This document shows positions 9,718 to 19,402 of a DNA stretch of 64,000 nucleotides, one piece after another (position 1 is the first letter of the stretch; each line of letters starts with the position of its first letter). Origin of the DNA: Sinomicrobium soli (GTDB lineage Bacteria > Bacteroidota > Bacteroidia > Flavobacteriales > Flavobacteriaceae); contig NZ_QLNV01000021.1 of assembly GCF_003285545.1 (NCBI RefSeq), positions 1 to 64,000 of the forward strand, given 5' to 3'. The notes beneath the pieces were generated by a model. The model ran no database searches. It was not told the origin of the DNA and saw nothing but the letters and a program-made list of their open reading frames with translations. A program made the translations under genes and the position numbers.

Positions 9718-9795
9718 GTCATTCAGAACGCAGTGAAGAATCTCCGACCCAGCCCAAAGGAACTTTAACAGCATAACGGAACCCCCGGAGATTTA
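9718..9795 (+). repeat. dispersed GTCAT-type intergenic repeat, copy 2
   Basis: Begins GTCATTCAGAACGCAGTGAA, then GAATCTCCGACCC, AAAGGAACTTTAACAGCATAAC and CCCCCGGAGATT, in the same order as copies 1, 3 and 4. The right end is degenerate. Downstream, about 9805-9855, are hairpins such as CCCGATGCTCGGG. The stretch separates two convergent genes. Confidence 0.6.
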
Positions 9796-9863
9796 ACTGT
9801 GTTGAGCCCTTCGGGGTTCTCCTATCCCGATGCTCGGGAGAATAACAACTCCCGACTTCATAA

Positions 9864-10283
9864 CTACGCTATAAATTTAGCCCTGAGTTCAGGAGTAGGG
9901 ATCATGCACTGCTCTTTTTTGCCGTACCATTTATACCTGTTTTTCGCTATAAAATTATAGAGCCTGTCCCGCAGCCCGGAAGGCAGCAGGTACCGGAATA
10001 TCCGGACGGAAGGCCATAGTCCTCCGAGCGAGGAGGCGATCCCGATAGCGGCCTCCGAGCGGGTGTAGTAGGCCACTCCGGGTTCTATAAGGACGATGGA
10101 ATCTGTTTCATCCTGGTCAATTCCCCGCTCGGCAAGCATCTTTTGCCCGGTGTCACTTTGCAGCGAGGCGAAACGGAAAATGTCTTTCCTGTCCCTTTTG
10201 ACGACAAACAGGACAGCGTTGTTGCACAGGTTGCACACCCCGTCGAACAGTATGATCTTTTTGCTGTTTTCTGATCCGTTCAT
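9864..10283 (-). CDS. DCC-family (DUF393) thiol-disulfide oxidoreductase-like protein
   Basis: From the ATG at 10283 this is a 139-residue protein that begins MNGSENSKKIILFDGVCNLC. It carries the DxxCxxC signature of the DCC/DUF393 family (D14, C17, C20), thought to be thioredoxin-like. A longer frame starting at 10346 would add 21 residues with no conservation. It has no signal peptide, so it acts in the cytoplasm. The role of the family is not settled; homologs are small stand-alone proteins of this size. It is transcribed alone on the minus strand, with a TATCTTTG -7 element just upstream. Confidence 0.87.
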   Translation of the reverse strand: MNGSENSKKIILFDGVCNLCNNAVLFVVKRDRKDIFRFASLQSDTGQKMLAERGIDQDETDSIVLIEPGVAYYTRSEAAIGIASSLGGLWPSVRIFRYLLPSGLRDRLYNFIAKNRYKWYGKKEQCMIPTPELRAKFIA

Positions 10284-10307
10284 ATTTATTCCGGCAAATT
10301 GCAAATA

Positions 10308-10315
10308 CAAAGATA
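10308..10315 (-). promoter_or_regulatory. -7 element before the DCC-family gene
   Basis: On the minus strand this reads TATCTTTG, an exact match to TAnnTTTG, 25 bp upstream of the chosen ATG at 10283. It lies inside the longer open frame, which supports the shorter protein start. No TTG sits at the usual distance. Confidence 0.4.
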
Positions 10316-10420
10316 CGGCAAAATAACGGCTACAGGCCTGTGGCAACCGACAGAATGAAAGCCGGGTCAGAATTCTGCTGCCGAATCCGGTATTCCTTAT
10401 TCCGAAATGGTAATTCTTCC

Positions 10421-10428
10421 TATCTTTA
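10421..10428 (+). promoter_or_regulatory. -7-like element before the DUF2911 gene
   Basis: TATCTTTA, one mismatch from TAnnTTTG, lies 47 bp before the start at 10476. No -33 element is evident. Confidence 0.3.
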
Positions 10429-10475
10429 GCGTGTTATTATAAACTAAGCATATTTAATTACCAAAAAACACATCC

Positions 10476-11324
10476 ATGAAAAAACAGATTATTTCCTTTT
10501 TCGGGTTTGCCCTGGCCTGTTTTACGGCAGCAGCACAGGTACAGACCCCCGCTGCAAGCCCTGCGGCAAAAATAGAACAGCAGGTAGGACTTACCGATAT
10601 TACCGTTTCATACTCCCGCCCGGCCATGAGGGGGAGGACGGTTTTCGGCAACCTCGTTCCTTACGGGGAGGTATGGCGGACCGGGGCCAACGAAAATACC
10701 CGGGTTACCTTTGGTGACGACGTGACCATAGGGGGGAAGTCTCTCAAAAAAGGAACTTATGCCCTGTATACCATTCCGGGAAAAACATCCTGGGAGGTCA
10801 TTTTCTATTCCGATACCGGCAACTGGGGAAACCCGCAGGAGTGGGACGAAAGCAAAGTAGCCCTTAAAACGACGGTAAGCCCTGATACGCTTCCCTTCGA
10901 TATCACCTCGTTTACCATTTTGCTGGGCGACATTACCAACAATTCGGCAGAACTGGGGATCATGTGGGAGAAAACCTATGTGGGGGTAACCATAGAGGTA
11001 CCCACCGAAAAGAAGGCGACAGCCAGTATCGAAAATACGCTTAACGGGCCTTCCGCCCGTGATTACATGTCAGCAGCCGTGTATTATATGGAGGCCGGCA
11101 AGGACATCGGCAAGGCAAAGGAGTGGATAGACAAGGCCGTATCCATGCAGCAGGATGTGCCGTACTGGATGTTGCGGCAAAAATCATTGATCTACGCGAA
11201 ATCCGGGGATAAGAATGGGGCTGTAGAAGCCGCAAAAGCCTCGCTGGAAGCGGCGAAAAAAGCCGGTAATCCGGACTATGTAAAGCTCAATACCGACAGC
11301 CTGAAGGAATGGGGAGCATTGTAA
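10476..11324 (+). CDS. DUF2911 domain protein, exported
   Basis: A 282-residue protein with a signal peptide (MKKQIISFFGFALACFTAAAQ) and an N-terminal DUF2911 domain (about residues 30-170). The domain is marked by VGLTDITVSYSRPAMRGRTVFGN-type sequence, YGEVWRTGANENTRVTF and GKSLKKGTYALYTIPG. The C-terminal part (about 185-282) is helical and resembles a degenerate tetratricopeptide stretch (AKEWIDKAVSMQQDVPYWMLRQKSLIYAKSGDKNGAVEAAKASL). DUF2911 proteins are common in Bacteroidota; their function is unknown. It is a single-gene unit followed by a strong bidirectional terminator. Confidence 0.9.
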   Translation: MKKQIISFFGFALACFTAAAQVQTPAASPAAKIEQQVGLTDITVSYSRPAMRGRTVFGNLVPYGEVWRTGANENTRVTFGDDVTIGGKSLKKGTYALYTIPGKTSWEVIFYSDTGNWGNPQEWDESKVALKTTVSPDTLPFDITSFTILLGDITNNSAELGIMWEKTYVGVTIEVPTEKKATASIENTLNGPSARDYMSAAVYYMEAGKDIGKAKEWIDKAVSMQQDVPYWMLRQKSLIYAKSGDKNGAVEAAKASLEAAKKAGNPDYVKLNTDSLKEWGAL

Positions 11325-11346
11325 GCTGAGCATTTCAATACAAAAT

Positions 11347-11390
11347 AAAATCCGTACCGGGCCCGGGACATGGGCTGGTACGGATTTTTT
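11347..11390. terminator. bidirectional intrinsic terminator
   Basis: AAAATCCGTACC (11347-11358) pairs perfectly with GGTACGGATTTT (11377-11388), with a GGGCCC-rich inner loop, an A-run before the stem and a T-run after it. It can stop both the DUF2911 gene and the convergent small membrane protein gene. Confidence 0.85.
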
Positions 11391-11410
11391 GTACCCGGGC
11401 AGAGCAGGGT

Positions 11411-11674
11411 TTAATTTTCCGGTTTTTTTCCGGGATCAGCATCATCCTCTATTTTATCCGCTTTTGGCAGGGGTGATCCGTTACCCATTGTATTATTCCG
11501 CGTTTGCCTACCCCCCCAGAAAAAATGAAATATAATACCAAAAAGCATTCCCTGGATAATATATCTGATTATGCTGTGCAGTTTGTCTTCCGAGAGATAG
11601 TCGAATAAAAACAGTATCCCGGCATATATACTTCCGATGAGGATGATAGATTTTAGTCTTTTTTTCCACTTCAT
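11411..11674 (-). CDS. small hypothetical membrane protein
   Basis: An 87-residue protein with two likely membrane segments, SIILIGSIYAGILFLFDYL (about residues 9-27) and IIRYIIQGMLFGIIFHFFW (about 36-54), a basic N-terminus (MKWKKRLK) and a polar tail rich in Asp, Glu and Lys (DKIEDDADPGKKPEN). I recognise no family. It is transcribed toward the strong terminator at 11347, and the frame is closed and compact, which supports a real gene. Function unknown. Confidence 0.6.
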   Translation of the reverse strand: MKWKKRLKSIILIGSIYAGILFLFDYLSEDKLHSIIRYIIQGMLFGIIFHFFWGGRQTRNNTMGNGSPLPKADKIEDDADPGKKPEN

Positions 11675-11905
11675 TGTATCATGTTTGTATAAATAGAAAT
11701 GAGGTTTAATACAGTATAATGATTAAGATTTATTCATGTTTGTTTCATTTCATAATTTGCAGCAAGTCCCGGCGGTTATACCGTTTTTGTACAGCGGGGC
11801 GGGAAAAGAAGGGCCGCCCCGTCATCTGAGGAGCAGCCCGGTTAAAATAAACTTAATAAAACATGAGAACAAAGTTTATTTTGGGGTAGTTATATATTTT
11901 TGCTG

Positions 11906-13291
11906 TTACTGTACGGCGGCATAAGTAGGGAACCTGACCGTGGCCCCGTCTGCAGCGATAAATGTATATACCTGGTTGCTGTAGGTGAATGTTTCGGGAA
12001 CCTGCTCCACAAATAAACCTTCACTGTTAAAGATCATCTGGTCTATGGGTGCGAGGGCTGTTTCCCTGCCGGGGTTAAAATTGAGATCATCCCATCCGTT
12101 GTCGCTGATCAGGATTTTCTGGTCAACCACTTCCCAGGTAAAATTGTGGTACAGGCTGAAGGAACTGGACCCGGAATAATAGAGATACCTTACGCGTCCT
12201 TCAGTTTCACTGTCGAACAATATTTCAAACCGGTATATTTCGCGCCCTCCCTGGGTAGCCGCAAAGTTATCTCTTGCTTCATTGAACAATTCTTTATAGG
12301 CCTCAGAGGTATATGGCGTCTCTGCCAGTGTATCGTCACGATAGCTGAACCTGTCGTGCCCGCCCCGGGCCATATCGTAGATCAGGAGATAATCGTCTGT
12401 AATAAATACCGGCCGGTCGAGAAATTTAATCTCGGCAGTTATTCCGGTATTGCCTTGAGATACAAATTTCTCCTCGGCCTCTTTCCATTCAAATTCCGAA
12501 AAAGTATCTTCTTCCAGTTCAAGTGAAGGTGAAAGGAGTAGTTTATCAGGGGCAAAGGCTACTCCGAAGGATTTATCCGTTATTTTTCCTTCCGAGGAAG
12601 TACCGGATATACTGACATATCTTCTCAGTTGATCGTAGGAGAACGGGTATAAGGTTTCTTCTCCGTTGGCCGTAATAACTACGCCCCGGAATACCGGGTC
12701 GGAAGGAATCCCTTCAAGCCTGACCCCGGTGTCCCGCCCGTTTTCAATGGCAGACTCCCAGTCTGCCGCATCTGCCCTGTGAAAGGTGATATTCTCATGT
12801 TCCTTGTCCCGGACAGACCTGAATACTACATTACTCTCTTCGTCCGTACCGTAGAACAGGAATTCTCCGCTTCCTTTGTATCCCGTTCCTCTCAGGGCTT
12901 CGGGGTAATAGGAATCGACCAGTTTATGGAGGTGGTTTTTGGTTGCAAAGTTCAGCTTTACCGTAGCCCCGTAATCGATATCGTAACTGCTCGTTACCAT
13001 ATCGGTATTTTCGTCGATGTCTGAAGTCATGTCTACCGTCCCGTCTGTATTGAATTTCATCAGGATGGTAAATCCCCCGAATTCGTCATCGGTGGGGAAG
13101 TATACCATTTTCCACCCGTTTTCGGCAGACAGCAGTGTTGTTCTGAGTTCGTTTTGCGCATTACTGATCCGTTCCGTCGTGTTGTCTTCGAAAAGATTAT
13201 CGGCTCCGTTATCATCATTACAGGATATTATAATCCCCCAGATGATCAGGGCATACCAGAGTTTGACCTGTAATTTGTTTGTCTTCATCAT
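11906..13291 (-). CDS. DUF4302 domain lipoprotein
   Basis: A 461-residue surface or periplasmic lipoprotein: the signal ends in GIIISC with the lipid-attachment Cys C24. The segment ISNAQNELRTTLLSAENGWK followed by YFPTDDEFGGFTILMKF is typical of DUF4302, a Bacteroidota family found beside SusC/SusD pairs. It is the last gene of the uptake operon that runs fecR, susC, susD, HExxH lipoprotein, DUF4302, starting 8 bp after the previous stop. Its biochemical role is unknown; association with outer-membrane import suggests substrate capture or processing at the cell surface. The protein has no recognisable catalytic motif. Confidence 0.85.
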   Translation of the reverse strand: MMKTNKLQVKLWYALIIWGIIISCNDDNGADNLFEDNTTERISNAQNELRTTLLSAENGWKMVYFPTDDEFGGFTILMKFNTDGTVDMTSDIDENTDMVTSSYDIDYGATVKLNFATKNHLHKLVDSYYPEALRGTGYKGSGEFLFYGTDEESNVVFRSVRDKEHENITFHRADAADWESAIENGRDTGVRLEGIPSDPVFRGVVITANGEETLYPFSYDQLRRYVSISGTSSEGKITDKSFGVAFAPDKLLLSPSLELEEDTFSEFEWKEAEEKFVSQGNTGITAEIKFLDRPVFITDDYLLIYDMARGGHDRFSYRDDTLAETPYTSEAYKELFNEARDNFAATQGGREIYRFEILFDSETEGRVRYLYYSGSSSFSLYHNFTWEVVDQKILISDNGWDDLNFNPGRETALAPIDQMIFNSEGLFVEQVPETFTYSNQVYTFIAADGATVRFPTYAAVQ

Positions 13292-13299
13292 ATTCCGGT

Positions 13300-14148
13300 T
13301 TAGTTTGTCAGTTCGATTAATTTCTGGAATGTAAGATCCTGCAGGTTATAGATATTTATCCCCCATTCCTTACTGAAGTATGTGGCTACGATATCTTCCT
13401 TTGCCCGGATGGCCGCACGGCCTTCATCGCTTTGAATACTGTTCAGGATGGCCTCGTATTCATCGTTGGAGTATGTAAGCATGATAGAGGTCATCTCGGC
13501 AAAGTCCTCAAAATCGTTCGATTTGGCATAATTGGTGATAAACCCCTGCTCCCTGGCTTCCTCCACGGTAAAGAGATGCCAGCTCCCGTCGTATCCTCCC
13601 GGTGTTATTTTACCGTACTCCGGGGTGTAAGGTTTGGTCTGATTTAATATATGGCAGTATTCATGCTGGATGGTCTTAAAGAAACGCCTGGTCTTTTCCT
13701 TGTCCTGCAGATCCAGTTCATCTACTTCGAAGAGAGTGATTTTCATGCCCGATTCGGCAAGCCCCAGCGTCCTGGTTCCGCTCGGGTTGACATTATGTCC
13801 GCCGACAAGAACAACCTGTCTCGGAGCCATTACTTTAACGAATTCGTCCCCTCCGAGCTCATTGTACGAATTGATCCAGATATCGAGGACAATTTCCATC
13901 AGGGGTTGTACATTGTTCTCGGTAGGAGGGTAAAGATATCTCCCACGGTCTACTTCGCCGTCCTCCCATTTGTACAGGACCTCGATATTATAGGGCCTTA
14001 TGTAGTTTTCCCTTATCCAGATGTCCAGCGGACTTAAGTCGGGGGTTTCGGTGTCGAGCTGACTTTCTTTTATGGGGGCCTCATTATCACAGGAAGTTGC
14101 CGAAAGTATGATAAGGAGGTATAGTATATAGGTGTTTAAAATTTTCAT
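13300..14148 (-). CDS. substrate-import-associated zinc metallohydrolase lipoprotein
   Basis: From the ATG at 14148 the protein is 282 residues. It begins MKILNTYILYLLIILSATSC, a lipoprotein signal with the acylated Cys at C20; the frame can be opened 16 codons earlier but that would spoil the signal. It carries the zinc-peptidase motif HEYCH (H162, E163, H166), and an acidic EDFAEM segment further on probably gives the third ligand. This matches the HExxH lipoprotein family that occurs with SusC/SusD pairs. It is probably on the outer membrane surface, cutting or remodelling the imported ligand. It lies between susD and the DUF4302 gene, with 55-bp and 8-bp gaps. Substrate unknown; the HExxH motif is intact. 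Confidence 0.85.
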   Translation of the reverse strand: MKILNTYILYLLIILSATSCDNEAPIKESQLDTETPDLSPLDIWIRENYIRPYNIEVLYKWEDGEVDRGRYLYPPTENNVQPLMEIVLDIWINSYNELGGDEFVKVMAPRQVVLVGGHNVNPSGTRTLGLAESGMKITLFEVDELDLQDKEKTRRFFKTIQHEYCHILNQTKPYTPEYGKITPGGYDGSWHLFTVEEAREQGFITNYAKSNDFEDFAEMTSIMLTYSNDEYEAILNSIQSDEGRAAIRAKEDIVATYFSKEWGINIYNLQDLTFQKLIELTN

Positions 14149-14203
14149 TTTTGATCGTGTTTTAATGAAATTAGCTGTATAAAACATAATGAACAAGGTT
14201 CTC

Positions 14204-15691
14204 CTATCTCGGATTAGCTTCCATGCCCAGGGCCTGCGCTATTTCCGGTATCTGTAGCTGTCGTCTGTTGTCATCTTTTGATAAGGTGTATTCATTTCCG
14301 TCGTAATCCAGATGGATGATCTCCATACCCAGTCTCTTGTTGTCGATCCACCGGATCCCTTCGTGAAGAAATTCACGCTGCCGGCAGTCTAAAACACATT
14401 TTATGAGGGGCAACTGGTTCTGGGCTATCGTATAATGGGGTGAGAACTGGTCCTGGGAAACTTTTGGCTGATAGAAACCGACCAGTTCATCCAGTGTTAA
14501 CATATCATTTTCCGGATCGTATTCCCTTGTCTTTTTCGACAGGTAGACATTGATGTCCTGTACGGCCGGTTCAAAATTGTTGAGCATGATGTTTGCTTCA
14601 ATCCGGTTCAGCAGTACCTCGTCGTAGGTGAATAGCACATTCATGGCATAGGGATACCCGATACCCGAGCTTATATTGGTGTATTTAAAGTATTCCTCAT
14701 ATTTCGGAATAAAATACCTGACCGAAGAATAGACAAAAATACTGTAAGCCCAGCTTTTGGAAAGCGGATGGGAGTTGCTGAACAGTTCATTGCGGACATC
14801 TATACTCGCTCCGTACCTTCCCGATGCCCATTGCCGGGCATAATATGAACTTGCTCCTACTATCAGCAGATTCGTAGGTTCTTCGCTGGATTGATGGCGC
14901 AGTTTGGTTTCGTCGAATGTAAGTGTCCGGTAATAATTCCAGTCCCGTATATTTTTGGCAGGGTTTCCTTCCAGGGTGCGGGTGGTATAATCAATCACCT
15001 TTTCCCATTCCCCTTTTACGAGATAGAATCGTGAAGCAAAAGCATACGCTGCATGTCTGGTAAAATGAAACTTGGGTTGTTCGTAATCATCCGTAACAAG
15101 CTCAAGCCCTGCTGTCAGGTCTTTTTCCACCTGTTCGTAGACTTCCGCTACGGTAGCTCTCTCATATTCTACCAGCACCGTTTTTTCAGGTTCGGTAATT
15201 ATGGGTACGCCAATATCAGACCCGGATGTTTCAGGGTCATAGGCTTTTCCGAAGAGTGTAACAAGCATAAAATGGGCATAGGCCCTGCAAAGTAAAGCTT
15301 CTCCCTTTTTACCATCCAGTGCTTCTCCGCCTTCCAGCTCTTCAATGGCCTGTAAAGCCTGGTTGGCCTGGGCAATGGCACTGTAACATGCATTCCAGTA
15401 ATGGGTAGGTGTATCTCTTCCGTCTTCAAAAGTGTCTTCCCAATAATACATCGTGGTGTTGAGGTCTATATTTGAAGTACCCGACGATCCTATATCGGTA
15501 GCATTATCGCTCATGCTTTCCGCGATCATAAAATATGAGGATTCGGGATAGGCCCCTGCCAGTAATTCCCCGATTTTTTCCGCGCTGTCTAATTCCGTCC
15601 GGTTATCAGGGACTTCGTCCAGGAAGGAGTCACAGGAAGTAAGCAATGCAACTCCGCATATCCATAACAGGTGTTTTTTATATATATTCAT
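14204..15691 (-). CDS. RagB/SusD family lipoprotein
   Basis: The 495-residue SusD-like subunit captures the ligand at the cell surface and forms the lid of the adjacent SusC channel. The lipoprotein signal MNIYKKHLLWICGVALLTSC ends with the acylated C20. Family features include FLDEVPDNRTELDSAEKIGELLAGAYP, the ALLCRAYAHFMLVTLFGKAYDP helix and the C-terminal RQREFLHEGIRWIDNKRLGM segment. It starts 12 bp after the susC stop, so the two are translated from one message. Tetratricopeptide-like helices are present but aromatic glycan-binding residues cannot be assigned from sequence. The ligand is probably not a simple glycan, since no glycoside hydrolase is in this operon. Confidence 0.93.
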   Translation of the reverse strand: MNIYKKHLLWICGVALLTSCDSFLDEVPDNRTELDSAEKIGELLAGAYPESSYFMIAESMSDNATDIGSSGTSNIDLNTTMYYWEDTFEDGRDTPTHYWNACYSAIAQANQALQAIEELEGGEALDGKKGEALLCRAYAHFMLVTLFGKAYDPETSGSDIGVPIITEPEKTVLVEYERATVAEVYEQVEKDLTAGLELVTDDYEQPKFHFTRHAAYAFASRFYLVKGEWEKVIDYTTRTLEGNPAKNIRDWNYYRTLTFDETKLRHQSSEEPTNLLIVGASSYYARQWASGRYGASIDVRNELFSNSHPLSKSWAYSIFVYSSVRYFIPKYEEYFKYTNISSGIGYPYAMNVLFTYDEVLLNRIEANIMLNNFEPAVQDINVYLSKKTREYDPENDMLTLDELVGFYQPKVSQDQFSPHYTIAQNQLPLIKCVLDCRQREFLHEGIRWIDNKRLGMEIIHLDYDGNEYTLSKDDNRRQLQIPEIAQALGMEANPR

Positions 15692-15703
15692 TTTTCTCTG
15701 TTT

Positions 15704-18700
15704 TTAGAATCCAACGTTAAGGGTTAAGGTGTACTGTCTGGTAATGGGGTAAGCTACCCCTCCGGATCTGAAAAACTCTGGGTCTTGTCCGTTGAGTGCA
15801 GAGTCAGAATATATAAGGAAAGGGTTGGTGGTCTGAAAGCGGAGCAAAAAGGTACGCATTCCCATTTTCTCTGTAAGACTTCGAGGGAAAGTGTAGGTAA
15901 GAGCAATATTTTTCATTCGTACGAATGATCCGTCCACAACCCTTTCCGTAGAATAATTGTAGGCATTATAGGCTCTGGACAGGTCCCTGTCGCTCCCGGT
16001 TTCGCTAAAATTCTGGAGTGTACGGCCATCCGGGAGTACCGGTATACTGGTCGTATTTTCATCTCCCGGGATAAGCCACCTGTTTTTGAATTCCCCGGGA
16101 AATACGGAGAGATCGTTATACGAAGAGGAGTATACAGGGGTTAACCTTATCTTGTTTCCCGCCTGCATGGTGATCAGCGAACTTAATTCCCAGTTTTTCC
16201 ATTTCAATGTGTTCGACAATCCTCCGGTAATGTTGGGTTCAACAGGTCCTTCATATTTGAGGTACTTCAGGATGTCCTGGGTTTCCTGAAAATTAGCATC
16301 TCTCAGGGGGTCTCTGTCGTCGTGATAATGGTATGTCGGAAGTCCGCTTTCATCCAGTCCGGCAAAATCAAAGGAGTAAATGGAATTTCGTTGTCGCCCG
16401 ACTACATTTCCTCCTACATCGCGAACCAGGTTGAATACGGAAGATTCGTTCTGAAGCCTGGTGATTTCCTGGTTAAACCAGGCAAAGTTTACCGTTGAAG
16501 TCCATTTAAAGTGGTCACTGCTGATGTTGTTGGTGCGGAGCGCGACTTCTATTCCCCTGGTCAGCATATCGGCATTGTTGGCCAGCTTGTATGCCTGGCC
16601 TCCTATGCCTGTGGTTCTTACATAATCAATAAGATCGAATGATCTCTTACGGTATACATCTACTGTCAGTGAAACATCATTATTCAGGAAACCTATATCC
16701 AGGCCGATATTGGCCTCGTACAGTTTTTCCCAGGTGAGTTCACTGTTTTCGAGTTCTTCTATATTGATTACATTTTCCCTGTCGTCTGCGTTGAACCTGT
16801 TGGTGATTTCATTCCGGAAAATGGCCAGGGCATTACTGGCAGATCCCAGTCCGGCAACCAATCCGTAACCTGCCCTGAGAGACAGGTTGGAGATCACATT
16901 CGAATCTTGCAGGAATTGCTCGTTGGAAACGTTCCATTTACCACTGATGTTCCAGGTGGGCAGCCATCGGGCACTTGTAGCCCTTCCCAGTTTGTTGGAC
17001 CCTTCATAGTTCCCGGTGGCGCTGATCACATAACGGTTGTCAAAGGCGTAGGTGCCCTGCATAAAAAAGGCAATTCCCCTTTCACGGTCTTCGGTCTTTC
17101 CGAAATAATCGAGATTGTCGATGATGTTTTTTTGCAAGATCCTGTAGTTGGTAAAGGGAATCCCTCCCCGGGTATACTGGTACCCGAAACCGGTAAAGAA
17201 GTTATTGTCCCGGTCGGTATGCCTGTATTCCTGGCCCAGATACAGCTTCAGGTCGTGTTTGTTGTCGAAAGTTTTGGAGAAATCCAGTGCATTCCTGAAG
17301 TAAAAACTCTGTAAATTGTCTTCATTCTTATTGTAGATACCTCCGTATGGCAGTGCGACCTGGGGGAGTGATGTGGGATTGTCCGGATCTTTAAAAAGAA
17401 AAATGTTCTGGTCGGCTACCACTTTGGTCTCATTAGCCCTGTACGCTGCAGCAACATTGGAGTTTTCCGTGATATTGTGCTCCTTGCTGCTTTTTACATA
17501 GCGCACAGAGCCCAGGAAGCTGTATTTCAGGTCATTGTTTAATTTTATCTGGAGATCACCCTGAAGCTTGAGATCGAGTACCTGGAGATCGGTAGTATTG
17601 TTCTTCTGCTCGTTGATAATATTGAAGGGAGCCCAGTTAAACCTGTAGTATTCCAGGTTCCCTTCGCTGTCTTCGGGCCGGAGTGTACGGCTTGTGTTCA
17701 ACGCATAGCTGAAAGGATTGATATCGAAATTCCGGGTATACTCCCCGTCTACCGTATTGGTCTGCCTGTTATAGGTACCTGGCGCTTTCTGCTCTCTTAT
17801 GGAACCCTGAACGAGAAGTCCGGCAGTGACCTTGTCGGATAAGTAATAGGTATTCCGGATATTACCGGTAATCCTTCTTATCCGGTCTGCAATACTCCAT
17901 CCGGGATCGGAAAAATATCCTATGGAAGCGTATTGGGAAGAACTCTCTCCTCCTCCTGAAAAACTCAGAGTATGATTTTGGGTGGGTAATGACCTGAACA
18001 GCACCTTGAACCAGTCGGTATTGGCCATTTCGTATTGTTGAAGAAATCTGTTCCTGGCCTCGGGGGTGTTTACCAGTCCGAAACCGTCTTCCGAATCATA
18101 GTTGTTGATCGCCCGGTACATGATATTATACACACCTCCGTATCTTCCCTGTGTGGTAGGGGCCAGCCTTAAAAAACCCTTGCCTTCCATTTCCTTGTAT
18201 ACGGCCATGGTCTCCTGTGAGTTGAGGAGGTCGTATTCTGAATACCGGGGGATGCTTCTGACGGTGTATTCCCCCTGGTAGGTTACCGTACTCTTGGTGT
18301 TTTTCTTTCCCCGTTTCGTCGTGATGATAACTGCCCCGTTAAGTGCCCTGGCACCGTAAAGGGAGAGGGCCGAGGCGTCTTTGAGGATTTCTATGGTTTC
18401 AATGTCGTTTGCATTCAGTCCTGCAATGGCTGAACTCACCAGGGTTGCGGCATCGCCGGAAACCAGCTGGTCAAAAGACAGGTTGACGATCTCTTCCTGT
18501 ACGGCCCCGTCTACCACCCAGAGGGGTTTGGTATCCCCGAATATGGACGACCCGCCCCGTATGGTGATTTTGGGCGCTGCCCCGAAGGTACCGGTCACGT
18601 TCTGTACATTGACCCCCGCGGCACGCCCTTCCAGCATCCGGCCCACATCGATAATACCGTCTATTTTCATTTCCTCCGCCTTGATGGTCTGGGAGGCCCC

Positions 18701-19342
18701 GGTAAAGACCTTTTTGTCGATGTCCTGGTAACCGGTAACTACAACACCCTCCAGTTCGGCAATATCTTCTTCGAGACTTACATTGATCTCCTCACCTTCT
18801 ACGGTAACTTTGCGGGTTTTCATCCCCACATACCGGAATTCCAGAATATCTCCCTGCTGGGCCAGGATGGTATAATTACCGTTAAAATCGGAAGTAACCC
18901 CGTTGGAAGTACCTTCTATGATAACGGTTACCCCGGGCAGGGGAACACCCTGTGCATCGGTAACCGTACCGCTTACCTGAAGCTGCTGGCCCGGGGCCGA
19001 TGCAGTATCCTGCTCCCGGGAGGGCAGGTGTTTCATCAGGTATATTCGTTTGCCCCGGATCTCAAAGGTTACCGGAAGGTTTCCGAAGATGGCATTCAGG
19101 GCTTCTTCGATCAGGGCATCCTTTACGTGAACGGAAACTTCGCGGTCGGGATCGAGAACATCTTCCCGGTAAAAAAAACTATAGCCTGTCCTGGCCTTGA
19201 CTTCAGACAGTACATTCTTGATGGGAACGTTGTCCAGGGCAAGGTCTACTTTCTGTCCGTACCCCGTATGGGCTATGATCTGAAAGACAGAAAACAACGC
19301 AAAAAATAGTGATAGCTTCACTTTCAGGTATTTTATTTTCAT
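15704..19342 (-). CDS. SusC/RagA TonB-linked outer-membrane receptor with STN domain
   Basis: An outer-membrane, TonB-dependent importer of 1212 residues, counted from the ATG at 19342 that opens the signal peptide MKIKYLKVKLSLFFALFSVF. Order of domains: signal; STN (secretin/TonB N-terminal) domain, about residues 30-105 (VDLALDNVPIKNVLSEVKAR); carboxypeptidase-like domain (QVSGTVTDAQGVPLPGVTV); plug with MLEGRAAGVNVQNVTGTFGA, IRGGSSIFGDTKPLWVVDGA and ILKDASALSLYGARALNGAV; barrel. The STN domain marks a signalling receptor: with FecR just upstream and an ECF sigma factor beyond it, ligand binding should activate transcription of this operon. It pairs with the SusD gene that starts 12 bp downstream. 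Confidence 0.95.
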   Translation of the reverse strand: MKIKYLKVKLSLFFALFSVFQIIAHTGYGQKVDLALDNVPIKNVLSEVKARTGYSFFYREDVLDPDREVSVHVKDALIEEALNAIFGNLPVTFEIRGKRIYLMKHLPSREQDTASAPGQQLQVSGTVTDAQGVPLPGVTVIIEGTSNGVTSDFNGNYTILAQQGDILEFRYVGMKTRKVTVEGEEINVSLEEDIAELEGVVVTGYQDIDKKVFTGASQTIKAEEMKIDGIIDVGRMLEGRAAGVNVQNVTGTFGAAPKITIRGGSSIFGDTKPLWVVDGAVQEEIVNLSFDQLVSGDAATLVSSAIAGLNANDIETIEILKDASALSLYGARALNGAVIITTKRGKKNTKSTVTYQGEYTVRSIPRYSEYDLLNSQETMAVYKEMEGKGFLRLAPTTQGRYGGVYNIMYRAINNYDSEDGFGLVNTPEARNRFLQQYEMANTDWFKVLFRSLPTQNHTLSFSGGGESSSQYASIGYFSDPGWSIADRIRRITGNIRNTYYLSDKVTAGLLVQGSIREQKAPGTYNRQTNTVDGEYTRNFDINPFSYALNTSRTLRPEDSEGNLEYYRFNWAPFNIINEQKNNTTDLQVLDLKLQGDLQIKLNNDLKYSFLGSVRYVKSSKEHNITENSNVAAAYRANETKVVADQNIFLFKDPDNPTSLPQVALPYGGIYNKNEDNLQSFYFRNALDFSKTFDNKHDLKLYLGQEYRHTDRDNNFFTGFGYQYTRGGIPFTNYRILQKNIIDNLDYFGKTEDRERGIAFFMQGTYAFDNRYVISATGNYEGSNKLGRATSARWLPTWNISGKWNVSNEQFLQDSNVISNLSLRAGYGLVAGLGSASNALAIFRNEITNRFNADDRENVINIEELENSELTWEKLYEANIGLDIGFLNNDVSLTVDVYRKRSFDLIDYVRTTGIGGQAYKLANNADMLTRGIEVALRTNNISSDHFKWTSTVNFAWFNQEITRLQNESSVFNLVRDVGGNVVGRQRNSIYSFDFAGLDESGLPTYHYHDDRDPLRDANFQETQDILKYLKYEGPVEPNITGGLSNTLKWKNWELSSLITMQAGNKIRLTPVYSSSYNDLSVFPGEFKNRWLIPGDENTTSIPVLPDGRTLQNFSETGSDRDLSRAYNAYNYSTERVVDGSFVRMKNIALTYTFPRSLTEKMGMRTFLLRFQTTNPFLIYSDSALNGQDPEFFRSGGVAYPITRQYTLTLNVGF

Positions 19343-19402
19343 AACTTTGAAAAGCTCTTTTAATGGTTTCGTGTGCAATTGTAAATCGTTGATCAGAGTG
19401 TA